Source: Gigaspora rosea
Taxonomy: Eukaryota; Glomeromycota; Glomeromycetes; Diversisporales; Gigasporaceae
DNA length: 64,000 nucleotides
NCBI GenBank assembly: GCA_003550325.1
Contig: QKWP01001749.1
Span: forward strand, 1 to 64,000
Direction: 5' to 3'
Part shown: positions 10,260-22,846 of the stretch, in pieces
Position numbering within the stretch: position 1 is the stretch's first letter
Layout of the letters: every line of letters starts with the position of its first letter
Notes under the pieces: generated by a model
Told to the model about the DNA's origin: nothing
The model's database searches: none
The model's input: the letters and a program-made list of their open reading frames with translations, nothing else
Translations under genes and position numbers: made by a program

Positions 10260-11192
10260 ATGGGGGTATGTTTGGCGTTGTGTTTCGCTTACTGGTTTTA
10301 TTAATCCTTATTAATTCTAGTGATTTCCTAACAGATAAAATACGTACTATTGGTTAGTAGACAAGGAAAAGTAAGACTTGCAAAATGGTTCAACACACTT
10401 TCACCAAAAGAAAAACAAAAAATCGTTAAAGAAGTAACACAAATGGTACTTTCACGACGCACTAAAATGTGCAATTTTTTAGAGTATAAAGGTTTGTTTA
10501 ATTTTTTAAATTTATATTTATTTAACCAATTTTTTAGATCACAAATTTTTGACAGGTGTTTTATTATGTGAACTTAACTTGTAGATGAGAAGGTTGTATA
10601 TCGAAGGTATATTATTTTATTAAATACTGTAATACTGTAATAGTTTAAGGCATAATCAAAAAGTTATTATCATTTGGAATATTTCAATTTAGAATTAATT
10701 GCATTAATTAACCAAGAAATTCTATTATAATAGATATGCAAGTTTATTTTTTGTCACAGGAATTTCAGCTTCAGATAATGAACTTATAACGCTTGAAATT
10801 ATTCATCGATATGTTGAAATTTTAGATCGATATTTTGGAAATGTAAACAAATCAAAATTCATTTTATATATTATTATAAAAAAAATTTTTTTAAAACAAA
10901 CTTGTTTAATAATTTTTTTTTTTTTTTTTTGTTATAGGTTTGTGAATTGGATCTAATCTTTAATTTTCAAAAGGTATCATCTGAAACTTTAATTTTATTT
11001 TTCATAATTATTACATATACATAATTACTTATAAAAAATTTAATAATTTAGGCATATTATGTTTTAGATGAATTGATTATTGCGGGAGAAATGCAAGAAT
11101 CAAGTAAAAAGGCGGTATTACGAGTAGTTAATCAACAGGATTCGATGGAGGAAGGAGAAAACGGAGAGAAAGGATGGCCAGAAAAATCGTAA
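10260..11192 (+). CDS. AP1S1: AP-1 complex subunit sigma
   Basis: Small subunit of the AP-1 clathrin adaptor at the trans-Golgi network and endosomes. Six exons join in frame (10260-10265, 10335-10491, 10585-10606, 10734-10842, 10938-10973, 11052-11192) to give 156 aa, the usual length. Family signatures in order: [78 protein letters not shown], and an acidic tail. These blocks match AP-1 sigma better than AP-2 (which has TRLAKWY and TNFVEF). The first exon is only six nucleotides (Met-Gly) before a GTATGT donor. That start is the least certain part. Divergently arranged with AP-4 mu. Confidence 0.9.
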
Positions 11193-11576
11193 TATTTTCA
11201 AAGTGACTATTCAAAGTTACCAACACTTTATTATAATAATAATTGATTATTGTAGAAGTAAGCAAGTTTTGTAATTGCGTATAAATAAAAAATTTTAAGA
11301 GATAAATGATGACTAAATTTTAATAATCATTATCAATAATATTTCATATAATATTTGGGTATTTTTAAATAAGTTTTTTTATTAAAAAAAAATTTGAGCT
11401 CGATACATTGAAAAAGATCGAAAAATTATTATTTTATTTTTTTATTATAATGGGTATAAGATTCTTTACTACCAATTTTACTAAAAATACAGTAAATAAT
11501 TTGTTTATAGGCTGAAAACAATTACTGGAATGTGAAATATAAGTTCAGGACCGTTCTAACATTTTCTCCTGTGCTA

Positions 11577-11715
11577 CAAGTCACACTCGTTATAGTGAAA
11601 AGATCGGTTCTATCGGTAAGTTCACATATATCAAAGAAATTTATATAGATTAATTTTGAGACAAACCTTACTACAGTATATCGAAATTTCTTCACTATAT
11701 AACGAGAGTGACTTG
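11577..11715. mobile_element. Tc1/mariner-type MITE
   Basis: The ends CAAGTCACACTCGTTATAG and (inverted) CAAGTCACTCTCGTTATAT are flanked by TA on both sides (11575-11576, 11716-11717). 139 bp, non-coding. Confidence 0.8.
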
Positions 11716-11729
11716 TATTTTCAAGAATC

Positions 11730-11761
<32 letters not shown>

Positions 11762-11894
11762 CAGTCGAACCTTCCTATAGTCACCTTCCATATATGCAGA
11801 TTATTAATATTAATTTAACAGTCATTAAGCATAAAACTCTATATTAGCACATTTTCACTATGATTCCAACGGTGTGATTATAGAGATTAGACTG
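11762..11894. mobile_element. Tc1/mariner-type MITE
   Basis: The ends CAGTCGAACCTTCCTATAGTC and (inverted) CAGTCTAATCTCTATAATC are flanked by TA (11760-11761, 11895-11896). 133 bp. It lies directly after a TA microsatellite, 46 bp from the previous MITE. Confidence 0.75.
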
Positions 11895-14020
11895 TATTTG
11901 ATTATTAATTTTAAGCGATTGCATGTCATAAAATCTGAAAGACACAAATGCATATCAGATATATGCGTGTCAATTTCCGATCCTTTTTATCGAAATTAAT
12001 AAATTCGACCAAAATTAAGGAAAATTTAAAGGTTACATTACCAAAAGATAAGACGCGTTTTAACCAACTATATTAATAACAACAAAAATAACGCATGTAA
12101 TAAGTGTAAATGATGAGTCTAAACATATATATGATATATAACTAAATACATATCTTTAAATAAGCGTACGTAATTTGATTTCGTACTTTAGTATATAACT
12201 TATATTACAGTATATAACTAAGTATCGGTATATAAAGTATGATAATTAATTAATTAATTACGTAAAAATTGAATATAATAAATATTACACTTCCTTTAAA
12301 AAACACGTGGACATGTATGTAGATAATGTAGATATAATAGATATTATAAAAAAAAAAAAAAAAACCATAGTCATAATTTATCGGTACATTGCACAGCCAT
12401 TAACAATCTTAGACGTTACCAGTATTTAGAATTCTGGAAGAATTCTAAACACCGGATATGGCTTGCTAATTCTCGATCGATAAATATAATAAAATTTGTA
12501 TGCAGTTATATAAATTTACTATCATTATAGACCAAAATAAAATTTAAAGTTTTTCTATATCGATATTCAAAGTTCATTATAACGAGAAATGATTTGTAAC
12601 AATAGATATTGAATCTTGATAAAGATTGGTACACATGTACATACTTAGCAGTTAGGTACATATGTACATACATAACATAATAAAGATAAAAAAAAAATGG
12701 AACAAAATTTTTTATTGTTTTAAAAATATTGTTCTAATATTGTTCTAAATATATTAAGTTAAACCTTAAGTAAAGTTTGAATATTGGAAATTTCATAGCA
12801 AACTAACTATTTGATTACAATATTAGATTGGTTAAACGTTAATTATCGTGAGACATTAACATGATTAATATCAAGCATTGATAAAGAACCGGAAATGATC
12901 GAGTAAATAAAATCAGGGATCATGTCAAACAGTAAAGAATTCCCGATATTACTAAAAAATTTTTTATAAAACAAGATTTCTAAAGATATTTGAAGCACGA
13001 GTACTTCTCGAGGGATGATACCGGTAAAAGTAAATTTTACAGCGCCTCACACAAGTTGTAATAACAAAAATGCTTGATATAGTAAAGGTAATTTTTGATT
13101 ACGAAAATAAACTAAAAAGATAAATATTATGAAAGACAAATATTATTAGTAAATTTGTAATAAATAGATGTATTGATAAACAGAAACGCAATATAAAAAA
13201 AAAAAAAAAAAAATTCCCGCGCATTTTTTTTTAAACTCATGAGAAGAATTTGTATTACGACGATTACGATTAAAATGCATTTAATTTGTTAGAATTACCA
13301 AATTTAGTAGGGGATCTTGACTGCGAATACTTTATTTTTATGCGGATGACGTGAAGGGATGTTAATGGAGAGAGATCTCTTGATTAATCGGTATTTATTT
13401 ATCGTCTAAAAATATATATTATGGAAGATCAAAGGTAAACTACCAACCACAAACAGATTTCTCAAAAACACGAGGAAAATTAATTATTTCCCGTGAACGT
13501 GTAATAGATTTGTAATAGATCTATTACAGTATTAGATATATTAGATTACATGATTGCAGTATTTTTTTGAACTTTAGATGAATTTTTAGATGAATATTAT
13601 CTGTTATTAATTTATCATTATTCATTATAAATTATATATATGCATATATATATATATATATATTTTTTTTTTTTAAACACCGATATATACTACAGTACTA
13701 TAATATTTATAATATTGTGTAATACACGTACTGTACAGACTGTACAGACTGTATTACTGTATTATTGTATTTCGTATTATTTTATTATTTTATTATTGTA
13801 TTATTGTATTACTGTAAAAGTGTATTGCGTACAGTAACTTTATTACTTTATTATATCTATATATAAATGTAAATAATGTAAATAGAAGATAATAGAAGCG
13901 CGCAACTGGAGATGAAGATGCACGTCTTTTATTTTGTTGTGGAAATATTTGTCGAGACTTTTAAAGATACTGTAATTTAAAATTAATTAGATCAATATCA
14001 TCATTATCATTATAGCATTT

Positions 14021-14060
14021 ACAGTAATACAGTAATACAGTAATACAGTAATACAGTAAT
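14021..14060. repeat. 8-bp satellite ACAGTAAT x5
   Basis: Five exact head-to-tail copies of ACAGTAAT. Related CTGTATTATTGTATT-type sequence occurs at 13730-13830. Confidence 0.95.
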
Positions 14061-15566
14061 AGATTCATTAGTCATTGTTGAATTAAATTCATTTAATATA
14101 CCGGTAATGAAAAAATATTGTCACCAACCCAACAACAAATTCATGACTGTCTATAACCGTTTATGGACAGATATGTCACGAACGACTAATTAAAGTACTC
14201 TTAACAATTACTCTATTACTCTAAAAAACGACAATATAGAAAAAAGATAAAACACGCATTTGACAATTGTAGTTTCTGCAGGGATGATAGTTGTTTGTTT
14301 ACCAATGATCGCTTGTTTATTATTTCTGTACTTTCCTTTAGTTGCTTTAGAATTTATGGAATTTATAGGAATTTATAGAATTTAGATTTGGATCTTTGCA
14401 CGGACAATTTTTTTGGATGGACCCTTAAAATGCGTGACTATGTTGGTCGATCGACCAGTTGACCGTACGATCATAAACGATCATAAACGATCATACATAA
14501 ATAATCATAAACATACCGTTTTAAAAGCAAAGACCGTTATGGTAAAATGCACGCGTGGGTTTCATCTCAGGCAAGGTTTAAATCCTTAAAAGATAATTGA
14601 CATTATTTTGAAATGAAATTTAATGAACTAACATACTTGGAAATAAATGATTCTCGTTCATTCATCTATATTTCAAATTGTATCATAAAAAGTTGTCTAC
14701 CATATAATCATAGCATAAATGCGCATCATGTTACACCTCTTGTGTGATGAAAATTTCTTCAAAAAGTTTTTTTCTGGAAAGTCTCTTTAAAAAAAGTGTT
14801 TATATAATAATAATATCTTCTTTATTCATATCCAACAAGCAAGCTTCCTGCACGCCTTCGTATCATTAATCCAAAAAAAGAAAACGGCAATTTCATAATG
14901 AAACCTTTCTTTGCGCATGCATTATCACACTCCATTTTTTTTTATTTATCACAGGATAAATGAACTTATTTGACGAATCAAATTTATTATTATTTTTAAT
15001 TAATATATATTGTATTACATTTTAATTATTTTTTTTAATAATTTTTCATCACACCATGATACCATAATAACCATAAAATAACCATAATAACCATAATAAA
15101 TCATAATAGCCATAACAGATAACTATAACAATAATAATTATAATAATTATAATAAACTATAATAATTATACAGTATAATACCGGTAATTATTATAATAAC
15201 TATAATAACTATAAATACGATAGACTCATGATAAACGGAGTTGACTATTTAAGACTCACGCATATAATCACAAGAAAATACTCATTAAATCCATTTCTAG
15301 ATAATCAACAGTCATTCCAATGCCGTTAAATGAATGTACCACTTCATAACTGCATGCTGCTGCGTCATGTTTGAATGCCTGTATCACTGTAGCAAATACT
15401 CCGCAATCGGTAACTGTTACTACTTTTTTTTCCCAACGGTATACATAAATTACGGAAGAAGGGGCGAGGCCTTTTGTTTATCGAAAACGGGGTGTTATTG
15501 AGTGGCCAATTACCAAATATGGCTGGTGAGTTGAAAGCTTGAGCCAAAGGGTTCGCGCATGCAAAA

Positions 15567-15663
15567 AAAGCGTGAAAGCTGCACTAAAGCAGGCACCAAC
15601 TGGTAGTCATTGTTTGTTGCTAATGGATAATCCTATGGGCATTTGGGTAATCTTTCACGCTTT
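15567..15663. repeat. 12-bp inverted repeat AAAGCGTGAAAG
   Basis: AAAGCGTGAAAG at 15567-15578 is repeated in perfect inverse at 15652-15663, 73 bp apart. It may be the ends of a tiny element or a pair of protein-binding sites upstream of the gap. No target duplication was found. Confidence 0.5.
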
Positions 15664-15936
15664 ATAACGACTTTTACGTTCCCTTTCTATTTGTCAACAA
15701 TCCCTATACACCAATAGAACTCTTTGAATCAACCCTATCTTACCATTCCTTCCATATAATATTCCAACTTCCGACCCTGATGATTTCCGTTATAAACCCT
15801 CGTTGTTATGCCTCTTTTGCTTTTTTTTTCTTCTTTCACTGCCTTGTTTTTTGTCAATTTGGAGCTTCATTGACTTTCTCATTCTCCTTTCTTGTTAAAA
15901 AACAAGCATCGTCCGTTTTTGTTTTTTTTTTTTTTT

Positions 15937-16814
15937 NNNNNNNNNNNNNNNNNNNNNNNNNNNNNNNNNNNNNNNNNNNNNNNNNNNNNNNNNNNNNNNN
16001 NNNNNNNNNNNNNNNNNNNNNNNNNNNNNNNNNNNNNNNNNNNNNNNNNNNNNNNNNNNNNNNNNNNNNNNNNNNNNNNNNNNNNNNNNNNNNNNNNNNN
16101 NNNNNNNNNNNNNNNNNNNNNNNNNNNNNNNNNNNNNNNNNNNNNNNNNNNNNNNNNNNNNNNNNNNNNNNNNNNNNNNNNNNNNNNNNNNNNNNNNNNN
16201 NNNNNNNNNNNNNNNNNNNNNNNNNNNNNNNNNNNNNNNNNNNNNNNNNNNNNNNNNNNNNNNNNNNNNNNNNNNNNNNNNNNNNNNNNNNNNNNNNNNN
16301 NNNNNNNNNNNNNNNNNNNNNNNNNNNNNNNNNNNNNNNNNNNNNNNNNNNNNNNNNNNNNNNNNNNNNNNNNNNNNNNNNNNNNNNNNNNNNNNNNNNN
16401 NNNNNNNNNNNNNNNNNNNNNNNNNNNNNNNNNNNNNNNNNNNNNNNNNNNNNNNNNNNNNNNNNNNNNNNNNNNNNNNNNNNNNNNNNNNNNNNNNNNN
16501 NNNNNNNNNNNNNNNNNNNNNNNNNNNNNNNNNNNNNNNNNNNNNNNNNNNNNNNNNNNNNNNNNNNNNNNNNNNNNNNNNNNNNNNNNNNNNNNNNNNN
16601 NNNNNNNNNNNNNNNNNNNNNNNNNNNNNNNNNNNNNNNNNNNNNNNNNNNNNNNNNNNNNNNNNNNNNNNNNNNNNNNNNNNNNNNNNNNNNNNNNNNN
16701 NNNNNNNNNNNNNNNNNNNNNNNNNNNNNNNNNNNNNNNNNNNNNNNNNNNNNNNNNNNNNNNNNNNNNNNNNNNNNNNNNNNNNNNNNNNNNNNNNNNN
16801 NNNNNNNNNNNNNN
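15937..16814. other. Assembly gap (878 N)
   Basis: A run of N preceded by poly-T and followed by poly-A. Homopolymers at both edges probably stopped the assembly. Any open frame read through it is meaningless. Upstream exons or the promoter of the PKA-R gene could be hidden here. Confidence 0.99.
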
Positions 16815-17180
16815 AAAAAAAAAAAAAAAAAAAAAAAAATTCTTTAAACGTTCTTATCTGGAAAAAAAAAAAATTTTTTCCTGCTCAGGGTTTTAACGAT
16901 ATCGGTTGATGTAGATATTATATATACGCAAATACACTTTGTATATATTTTAAATAGACTTGCATATTATATAGCATTCGATTGATATTGTGTTCATTTA
17001 AAAAAAAAAATCGTTTTTTTTTTTTTTTTTTTTTTTAATCCGAAATCCCCTTTTCCTTTTTCTCGTATCCACGCATACATTTTCGTTTCTATTTTTTTTT
17101 AGATCGAATTTTTTTCTTTCCTTAACTATTATAAAAAAAAGAAACTATACTTACTCGATATCCTTTCATATTTCATACTC

Positions 17181-19675
17181 ATGCAAGACCCCCGAGCAGA
17201 ATCTTATATGGAACGTCACGATTTAAAGAATTTACTTAACGAACTCGAAGGTGGACTGCAACGTCACCAGCCAAACGATCCCTATGAATACATTGTCGGT
17301 TGTGTGAAATCGGTTCAACAGGTAAAGAGGGAGTTGAAGGAACCGCCTTCATATTCTGTACGTATTACTTGTTTACATAAAAAAAAAGTCTTACCTTTTT
17401 CGTTGGTTAAATGGTCCCCATTTTTATGTTACATATATCTGTACTTATCTCATTATGTTCATTATGTTCATTATGTGCGATATTCTATACTTGATTTTTA
17501 TTTCAATGATCTATTTTTTTCTTTTTTTTACCCCTTTTTTCGCGCTGACGCGCTTTTTCTTATCAATTGGATCTGATTCTTATTTTATTTTTTTTTTTCA
17601 TGGTTTAAATAGAAACTTTTTGAAGGATACGCCACTCAAGTTTATGATTCTTCTAGTGTGGCTAACATTCAACGAAACGGTTCGACAACGCCTGGGCATC
17701 CAAGTATGTGACACTTTATGCATTTACACGCGTTTTTACTTAATTATCTAATTAAAATAATTAAAATAATAATTAAAAAAAATTTTTATTCACGTAGCAA
17801 ATAGAAAACGTCAAAGGTCTGAAGAAGAGGACTCATTGTAAGTTTATTTTTTTTTTTTTTTAGAATATCCTTTTAAATTATCATGAATAAAAACATATTC
17901 TTGTTCAACTCAACATTTTTGTTAAACTATTTTTGGTTTTTTTCTGCCTAGTATGGAAATTAGAACTCCTTATTTCACGGATCAACATGTTCCCAATCGG
18001 CTTTATGATGAAGATTCCTTTCAATGGCGTCAATGTTTACCTCCATCGCCTCCGAATCTTTCTTCTCGTTTTATTCGTAGTTATTCAAGTACCTTTCCAA
18101 GAAGAGGCCGTCGTAATTCCGTTAGTGCAGAATCAATCAGACCTTCAGACGATCCTAATGATCGTACGATTCATCCAAAATCCGAAGAGGTTAGAAAACG
18201 AATCAACGTCGCTACTACTTTGAACTTGCTTTTCAAGTTTTTAGATCGTGAGACCAAAGAACAAGTTGTAAGTTTTAATTTTTATAATTAATTTTTAAAT
18301 TAAATAATTTTATAATTTTATTAAAAAAAAAAAAAAAAAAAAACAAAATAAAATTTTATTATACTTTCCTTATTATTTCTATATTATTTCTATATTATTT
18401 CTATATTATTTTTATATTATTTCTATATTATTTTTATATTATTTCTATATTATTTCCATATTTTTCCTTACTATTCTTCACGTTTATTGATTTTTTCTAA
18501 TTATTAGATAGATGCTATGTTTGAAAAGATTGTTCACAAGGATGAAACTATCATTACTCAAGGCGAAGAAGGTGACAATTTTTACGTAATCGAACATGGC
18601 ATGTTCGAAATTTTTGTCGATGATAAATTAGTTCTGGTAGTTGCTGACGGTGGTAGTTTTGGTGAACTGGCATTGATGTATAATGTATTTTATCAATTTA
18701 TTTAATATTATTTAATTAGTTTTGTTAGCATATATTCACATATATTCATATATACTCACGTATACTCACGTGATCCATATTCCACTTTTTAGAATCCTAG
18801 AGCCGCTACTGTCAAAGCAAAAACTGATGGTATTTTATGGGCTGTAAGCAGAGATGACTTTAGGAAAACAATTACAAATGCCATGAATCGTCAACGAAAA
18901 ACTTACGAAAGTTTTATAAGATCGGTTTCGTTCCTTTCTTCTTTAGATAAATCCGAGATTACTAAACTTGCCGAAGCATTAGAACCATTTAATTATGAAT
19001 GTGGTGATACAATCATCACTCAGGGAGAACCTGGCGAATATTTTTACATCATTGAACAAGGTTATGTGAGTGTATGTAAAGTCGAAGAGAATGGTATCGA
19101 ACAACAGTTACCGAATCTTAGTCCGGGAGATTATTTTGGGGGTAAGAAAATATTAAAAATTATTATATTTATTATCCTATTTTTTTATAGGTTTGGAAAT
19201 TATTTTTTTTAATACTTATCGAATGATAATATTACTTTAAAAACGAGTAGAACTCGCTCTCCTTAATGATCAACCTCGTAAAGCCACTGTTGTTGCACGT
19301 AGCCCTGTTCGCGTCGCCGCCCTCAAACGTGATGCTTTCGTTCGTCTCTTGGGCTCTGTCATGGATATTTTTCGTAGAAATGCCCAAGGATACAATATGA
19401 ATTCAGAAAGTAGTAGTAATAGTTATACTATTACTCATTATGATAATAATAATATTAATAATACGCAATATGATAATAATACTCAATATGATAAGTCTTA
19501 CTCGGATCCAATTTCAGATGAAAATAATTTACAAAGTCACGGTAGTGGTGACGAAAGTATGGCTATGGATGAGGATGATATTTCACCTACCTCCTCTTCC
19601 AATTCTTCCAATTCAACTCATACTACCGTTAAAAAATGTGGATACAGTGGAGCTGGTGGTGTTGATGTGTTGTAA
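17181..19675 (+). CDS. PKAR: cAMP-dependent protein kinase regulatory subunit
   Basis: Binds and inhibits the PKA catalytic subunit until cAMP releases it. Seven exons join in frame: 17181-17357, 17613-17703, 17798-17837, 17952-18267, 18508-18684, 18793-19141, 19251-19675 (524 aa). Residues about 9-45 form a helical dimerisation/docking-like segment ([20 protein letters not shown]). An Arg-rich inhibitory site RRGRRNSVS follows, with Ser159 as a phosphorylatable pseudosubstrate (type II-like). Cyclic-nucleotide domain A (about 195-300) has [16 protein letters not shown] and domain B (about 315-440) has [18 protein letters not shown]. Both keep the Glu and Arg that bind cAMP. The last 80 residues are Asn/Ser/Asp-rich, an unusual extension. 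The start is the first Met of a long exon, and an upstream exon cannot be excluded because of the gap. Confidence 0.93.
18371..18460. repeat. 12-bp tandem repeat in PKA-R intron 4
   Basis: About seven copies of TATTATTTCTAT, with C/T variation at one position, lie just upstream of the acceptor of exon 5. They form a long pyrimidine-rich tract within the intron. Confidence 0.85.
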
Positions 19676-20670
19676 ACCACGTAAACCACGTAAACCACGA
19701 ATATTACAACTTGATGACCATTATTAGGATATCTTATTTTTTTTTGGTTTTGGAAATGTTTGCGGGGTTTCTTTTTTTCTCTATGCAACAAAAAAATTTA
19801 ATCATATATGTGTAAGTTTTATATTTTAAATGAAATTATTTTCCTTTTTTTATGCCTTTTTTAAGCACTTTTTTTGTTTTTTTTTTATAACCCTTTTTTG
19901 GTCATTCTCTTTATTACCATCACCCGCATCTCCACTTATTTTTTTAAGAGTATGCGTGTTTTGGGTTTTTATTTTTAATGCCCTTTTTCACCACTACCAT
20001 TTTTTTTTCTTTTTTTTTTTCTTTTTTAAAAAAAAACCGTTGAAAAAAAGTTTTTTTTTTTTCTTTATTATTTCATACACCCATAAAATACAATTAACGG
20101 CCGAAGCTCTTTTTTTTAAATTAATTTTTCTTATGCCTCGACGGCAGCAACGCCACCTATTCTAAGAACTTTAAGATTGCCCCTTTTATGGGGCGTTTTT
20201 TTTTTTTTTTATTTTTATTTTATTTTATTTTTATATATATATAAATATTTTTTTGGCGTTGTTTTCGTCGGGGGCGTTCGTATTTCCTCAATTATTACTT
20301 ATCTGTATGGAAAAAAAAGATGTTTTGGTTTTGTTTTTGAAATAAAGGTTTTCATCAATAAGCACACACTCTTTTTTAAGGTAATCTAGCATATTATCGC
20401 ACTGTATTAAAATTGTTTTACCTGCTATTGCTATCTTATGACATATGCTACCAGCGTTGAAGTATAATTTATGAGCGGTGGTAAGAAAAATAAAGTGTAA
20501 AAAGATCGAGGCTGGAAATCTTTCGGAGTTGAGAGACGGGTACCCAATAACGAAAGTAGGAGAACTCCTTTCAGATTTTTACACATGGAAGGTTAGGTTG
20601 TGAAAAGACGGTGGAAAAAAATTTTTGAAGAAATTCCAGAATGCCGCGTAGAATTTTCTAGTCATATTCT

Positions 20671-21240
20671 CACTTAAGTTTTTTTTTTTATATAATTTTT
20701 TAATTTTGTTTTAAAAACTTAATTTAACATCGATAATTGCCAATCTTCGAAAACTATGAATGAACTGTTAATAATTTATAATTATTTTCTATTTTCTTTT
20801 TTTTTTTTTTTTTTTTTCTTTCTATAATATCACATAAATAGGTAAAGAAAATATTAATTTACAATCTTAAAAAAAAAAACAAGCTCGAATTCGTACATTG
20901 TTAGAATATGAACAGCATAATTGGAAACAAAAACTTTTAAAAAAAAAGAATGACAAAACCGTGAATGGTTAAAAGTTAAAATTACAAGAAGGAGCGTGTC
21001 GAATTCGAATTGATTTCTAATCTAATAATATTCATAATTATGAAATGGTTTCGAAGCATATTTTTATTTTATTCATAGGTTATCTTATGATCTTGGNTTT
21101 TTTTTTTATATAATTTTTTAATTTTGTTTTAAAAACTTAATTTAACATCGATAATTGCCAATCTTCGAAAACTATGAATGAACTGTTAATAATTTATAAT
21201 TATTTTCTATTTTCTTTTTTTTTTTTTTTTTTTTTTGTTT
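20671..21240. repeat. 140-bp duplication around a single-N join
   Basis: The segment starting TTTTTTTTTATATAATTTTT and containing TAACATCGATAATTGCC is present at 20671-20817 and again from 21098, immediately after the N at 21097. After the closing poly-T the two copies continue differently. This is most simply two overlapping or allelic contigs placed in series. Confidence 0.8.
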
Positions 21241-22042
21241 GCATTTTGAGACGTGACTCAGCATTAAAAGTTTCAAGATCTATTGTAATATTCTCATCAA
21301 ACAAATAAGCAAATAAGCATAATTCGGTCAAAGAATGTAAAAAGAATGTCGTTCATACTTCAAAATTTGATTTATTCGGTTTATAACCAAAGGGTTGATT
21401 TAATGATCTCATTCTACGCACATATACATACATGGACTAGACCAGAAGCAAGTGAAAAAAAATAGATATCGACCACACCAATTATTACCGAATTTGAAGA
21501 ATTTGTGTTATTGGGGCAAAAAAAGCGTATTTCAATTTTACGTATGATTGCATGAATTTGACCATGAGTACTACGAGAAGTAAACTTTGACAATGATGAA
21601 GTTTCCATTACAAACCACAAGCATCTAAAAAAGCCAGGTATAAAAAAAATATATCATTTAAAATCACTATTTTTTTATTAAATTAAACTTACGCTGGCGC
21701 AGCGGCACATATGATCGACAATCTTTTTCATTTACTTTTGGAATGTACGTAAATATTGTTAACGTTGACTATGCACAAACAAAACAACTCATGAAACCAG
21801 TTATTAATCAAGATGGCTGAAAACAATAACCGATAATTATATAACTTATAATCATATGATTAATTACTAATTTAACCTACGCTCACGTAAAATGACGCTT
21901 TGCTATAGTATTTTTTTTTAAATAAACTGTTAATAATCGCTTTTTTAGTCGTACGTACCGTACAGTACCATGTTTCTCTTCTTAGCTTTGTTAATGGTTT
22001 AAAAAATTTCACTTCTTATTGTTATATTGTTCTATTTTTTTT

Positions 22043-22108
22043 TTCAATAGATTCTTTCAATAGATTCTTTCAATGGATTCTTCAATAGATTCTTCAATAG
22101 ATTCTTCT
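22043..22108. repeat. 13-14-bp tandem repeat TTCAATAGATTCT
   Basis: Five copies of (T)TTCAATAGATTCT, one with AATGG in place of AATAG. Confidence 0.9.
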
Positions 22109-22814
22109 TTTTCTACATTAATATTGTTCTATAAAAATGTTTTTTTTGTTAGTTCCCGCGAAGTTATGTAATTTTCTTTTTGATAACCAACGGCTATATT
22201 CGAATCGGTTAACAACTCACACGATATTTGTAAATTTCTTTTAATTTTGTGAAGCGTATGATGGGAATATATTCATCTGATTGATTGTTGATCCTTATAG
22301 TGAAACTATTAAAATACAATTGATTATACGACAAATCGATAATGAATCTGACTATATCAGATTGTGTAATATCGAAAAATATATATATATAAAAAATTAT
22401 TACTTTCCAGTATTTATAACAAAGTAATAAAAAAAAAAAAAACTTTAAATTTTTTTTTTTTATTTTTCGATTTTACTTGTTTAATTTATATTAATAGTAT
22501 GATATTTTTATGTAAAAGTGTTTATTTTTTAAAATTTTAAAAAGTAATAAATTTTTAATCCGCGCATATTTAGAATTACTATTAAAAATAATTAGATAAA
22601 TTGGTCCGTTTTGGATGATTTTTATAACTAGAAATTAAGACGATTTTAACGATTTTAACGAATTTTGGGCTCGTCGGAATTATCTCACCGAGACCGTCAT
22701 TTTTGGTGGTAAAATCATTCAAAAGTTATTTATTGTCAAGAATGTTTAAATTCTAAATAATAAAAATTTAAAAAATTTTTAAAATTCCTGTTTTTTTTTT
22801 TTTATTAAATTATG

Positions 22815-22846
<32 letters not shown>

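Larger units (their letters stand above)
11193..15779. other. Long AT-rich spacer with MITEs and simple repeats
   Basis: No gene recognised over about 4.6 kb. It holds two TA-flanked MITEs (listed), a TA run at 11737-11760, A runs near 12350 and 13198, a TA/T run at 13635-13674, an 8-bp satellite at 14021, a CGATCATAAA repeat at about 14468-14500, and ATAATAACC-type low complexity at 15050-15215. The last 200 bp before 15780 are less AT-rich and may contain a promoter. Confidence 0.6.

Noticed and set aside
12520-12605. Possible third copy of the CAAGTCAC mariner-type MITE
   Set aside because: Only a right-end-like ATAACGAGAAATGATTTGTA is present; no matching left end or TA-bounded unit was found.
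15780-16896. Long open frames of 334-355 codons
   Set aside because: Nearly all codons are N from the assembly gap; only the homopolymer edges are real sequence.
20170-20215. Hairpin GCCCCTTTTATGGGGC followed by a T run, terminator-like
   Set aside because: Rho-independent terminators do not apply to a nuclear pol II gene, and T runs are everywhere here.
20460-20670. Possible short coding region (MSGGKKNKV...)
   Set aside because: Broken by stops in all frames, with no splice sites that would keep it open.
21414-21620. 68-codon minus-strand ORF
   Set aside because: Looks faintly protein-like but has no recognisable motif, no splice partners and lies next to a suspect contig join.
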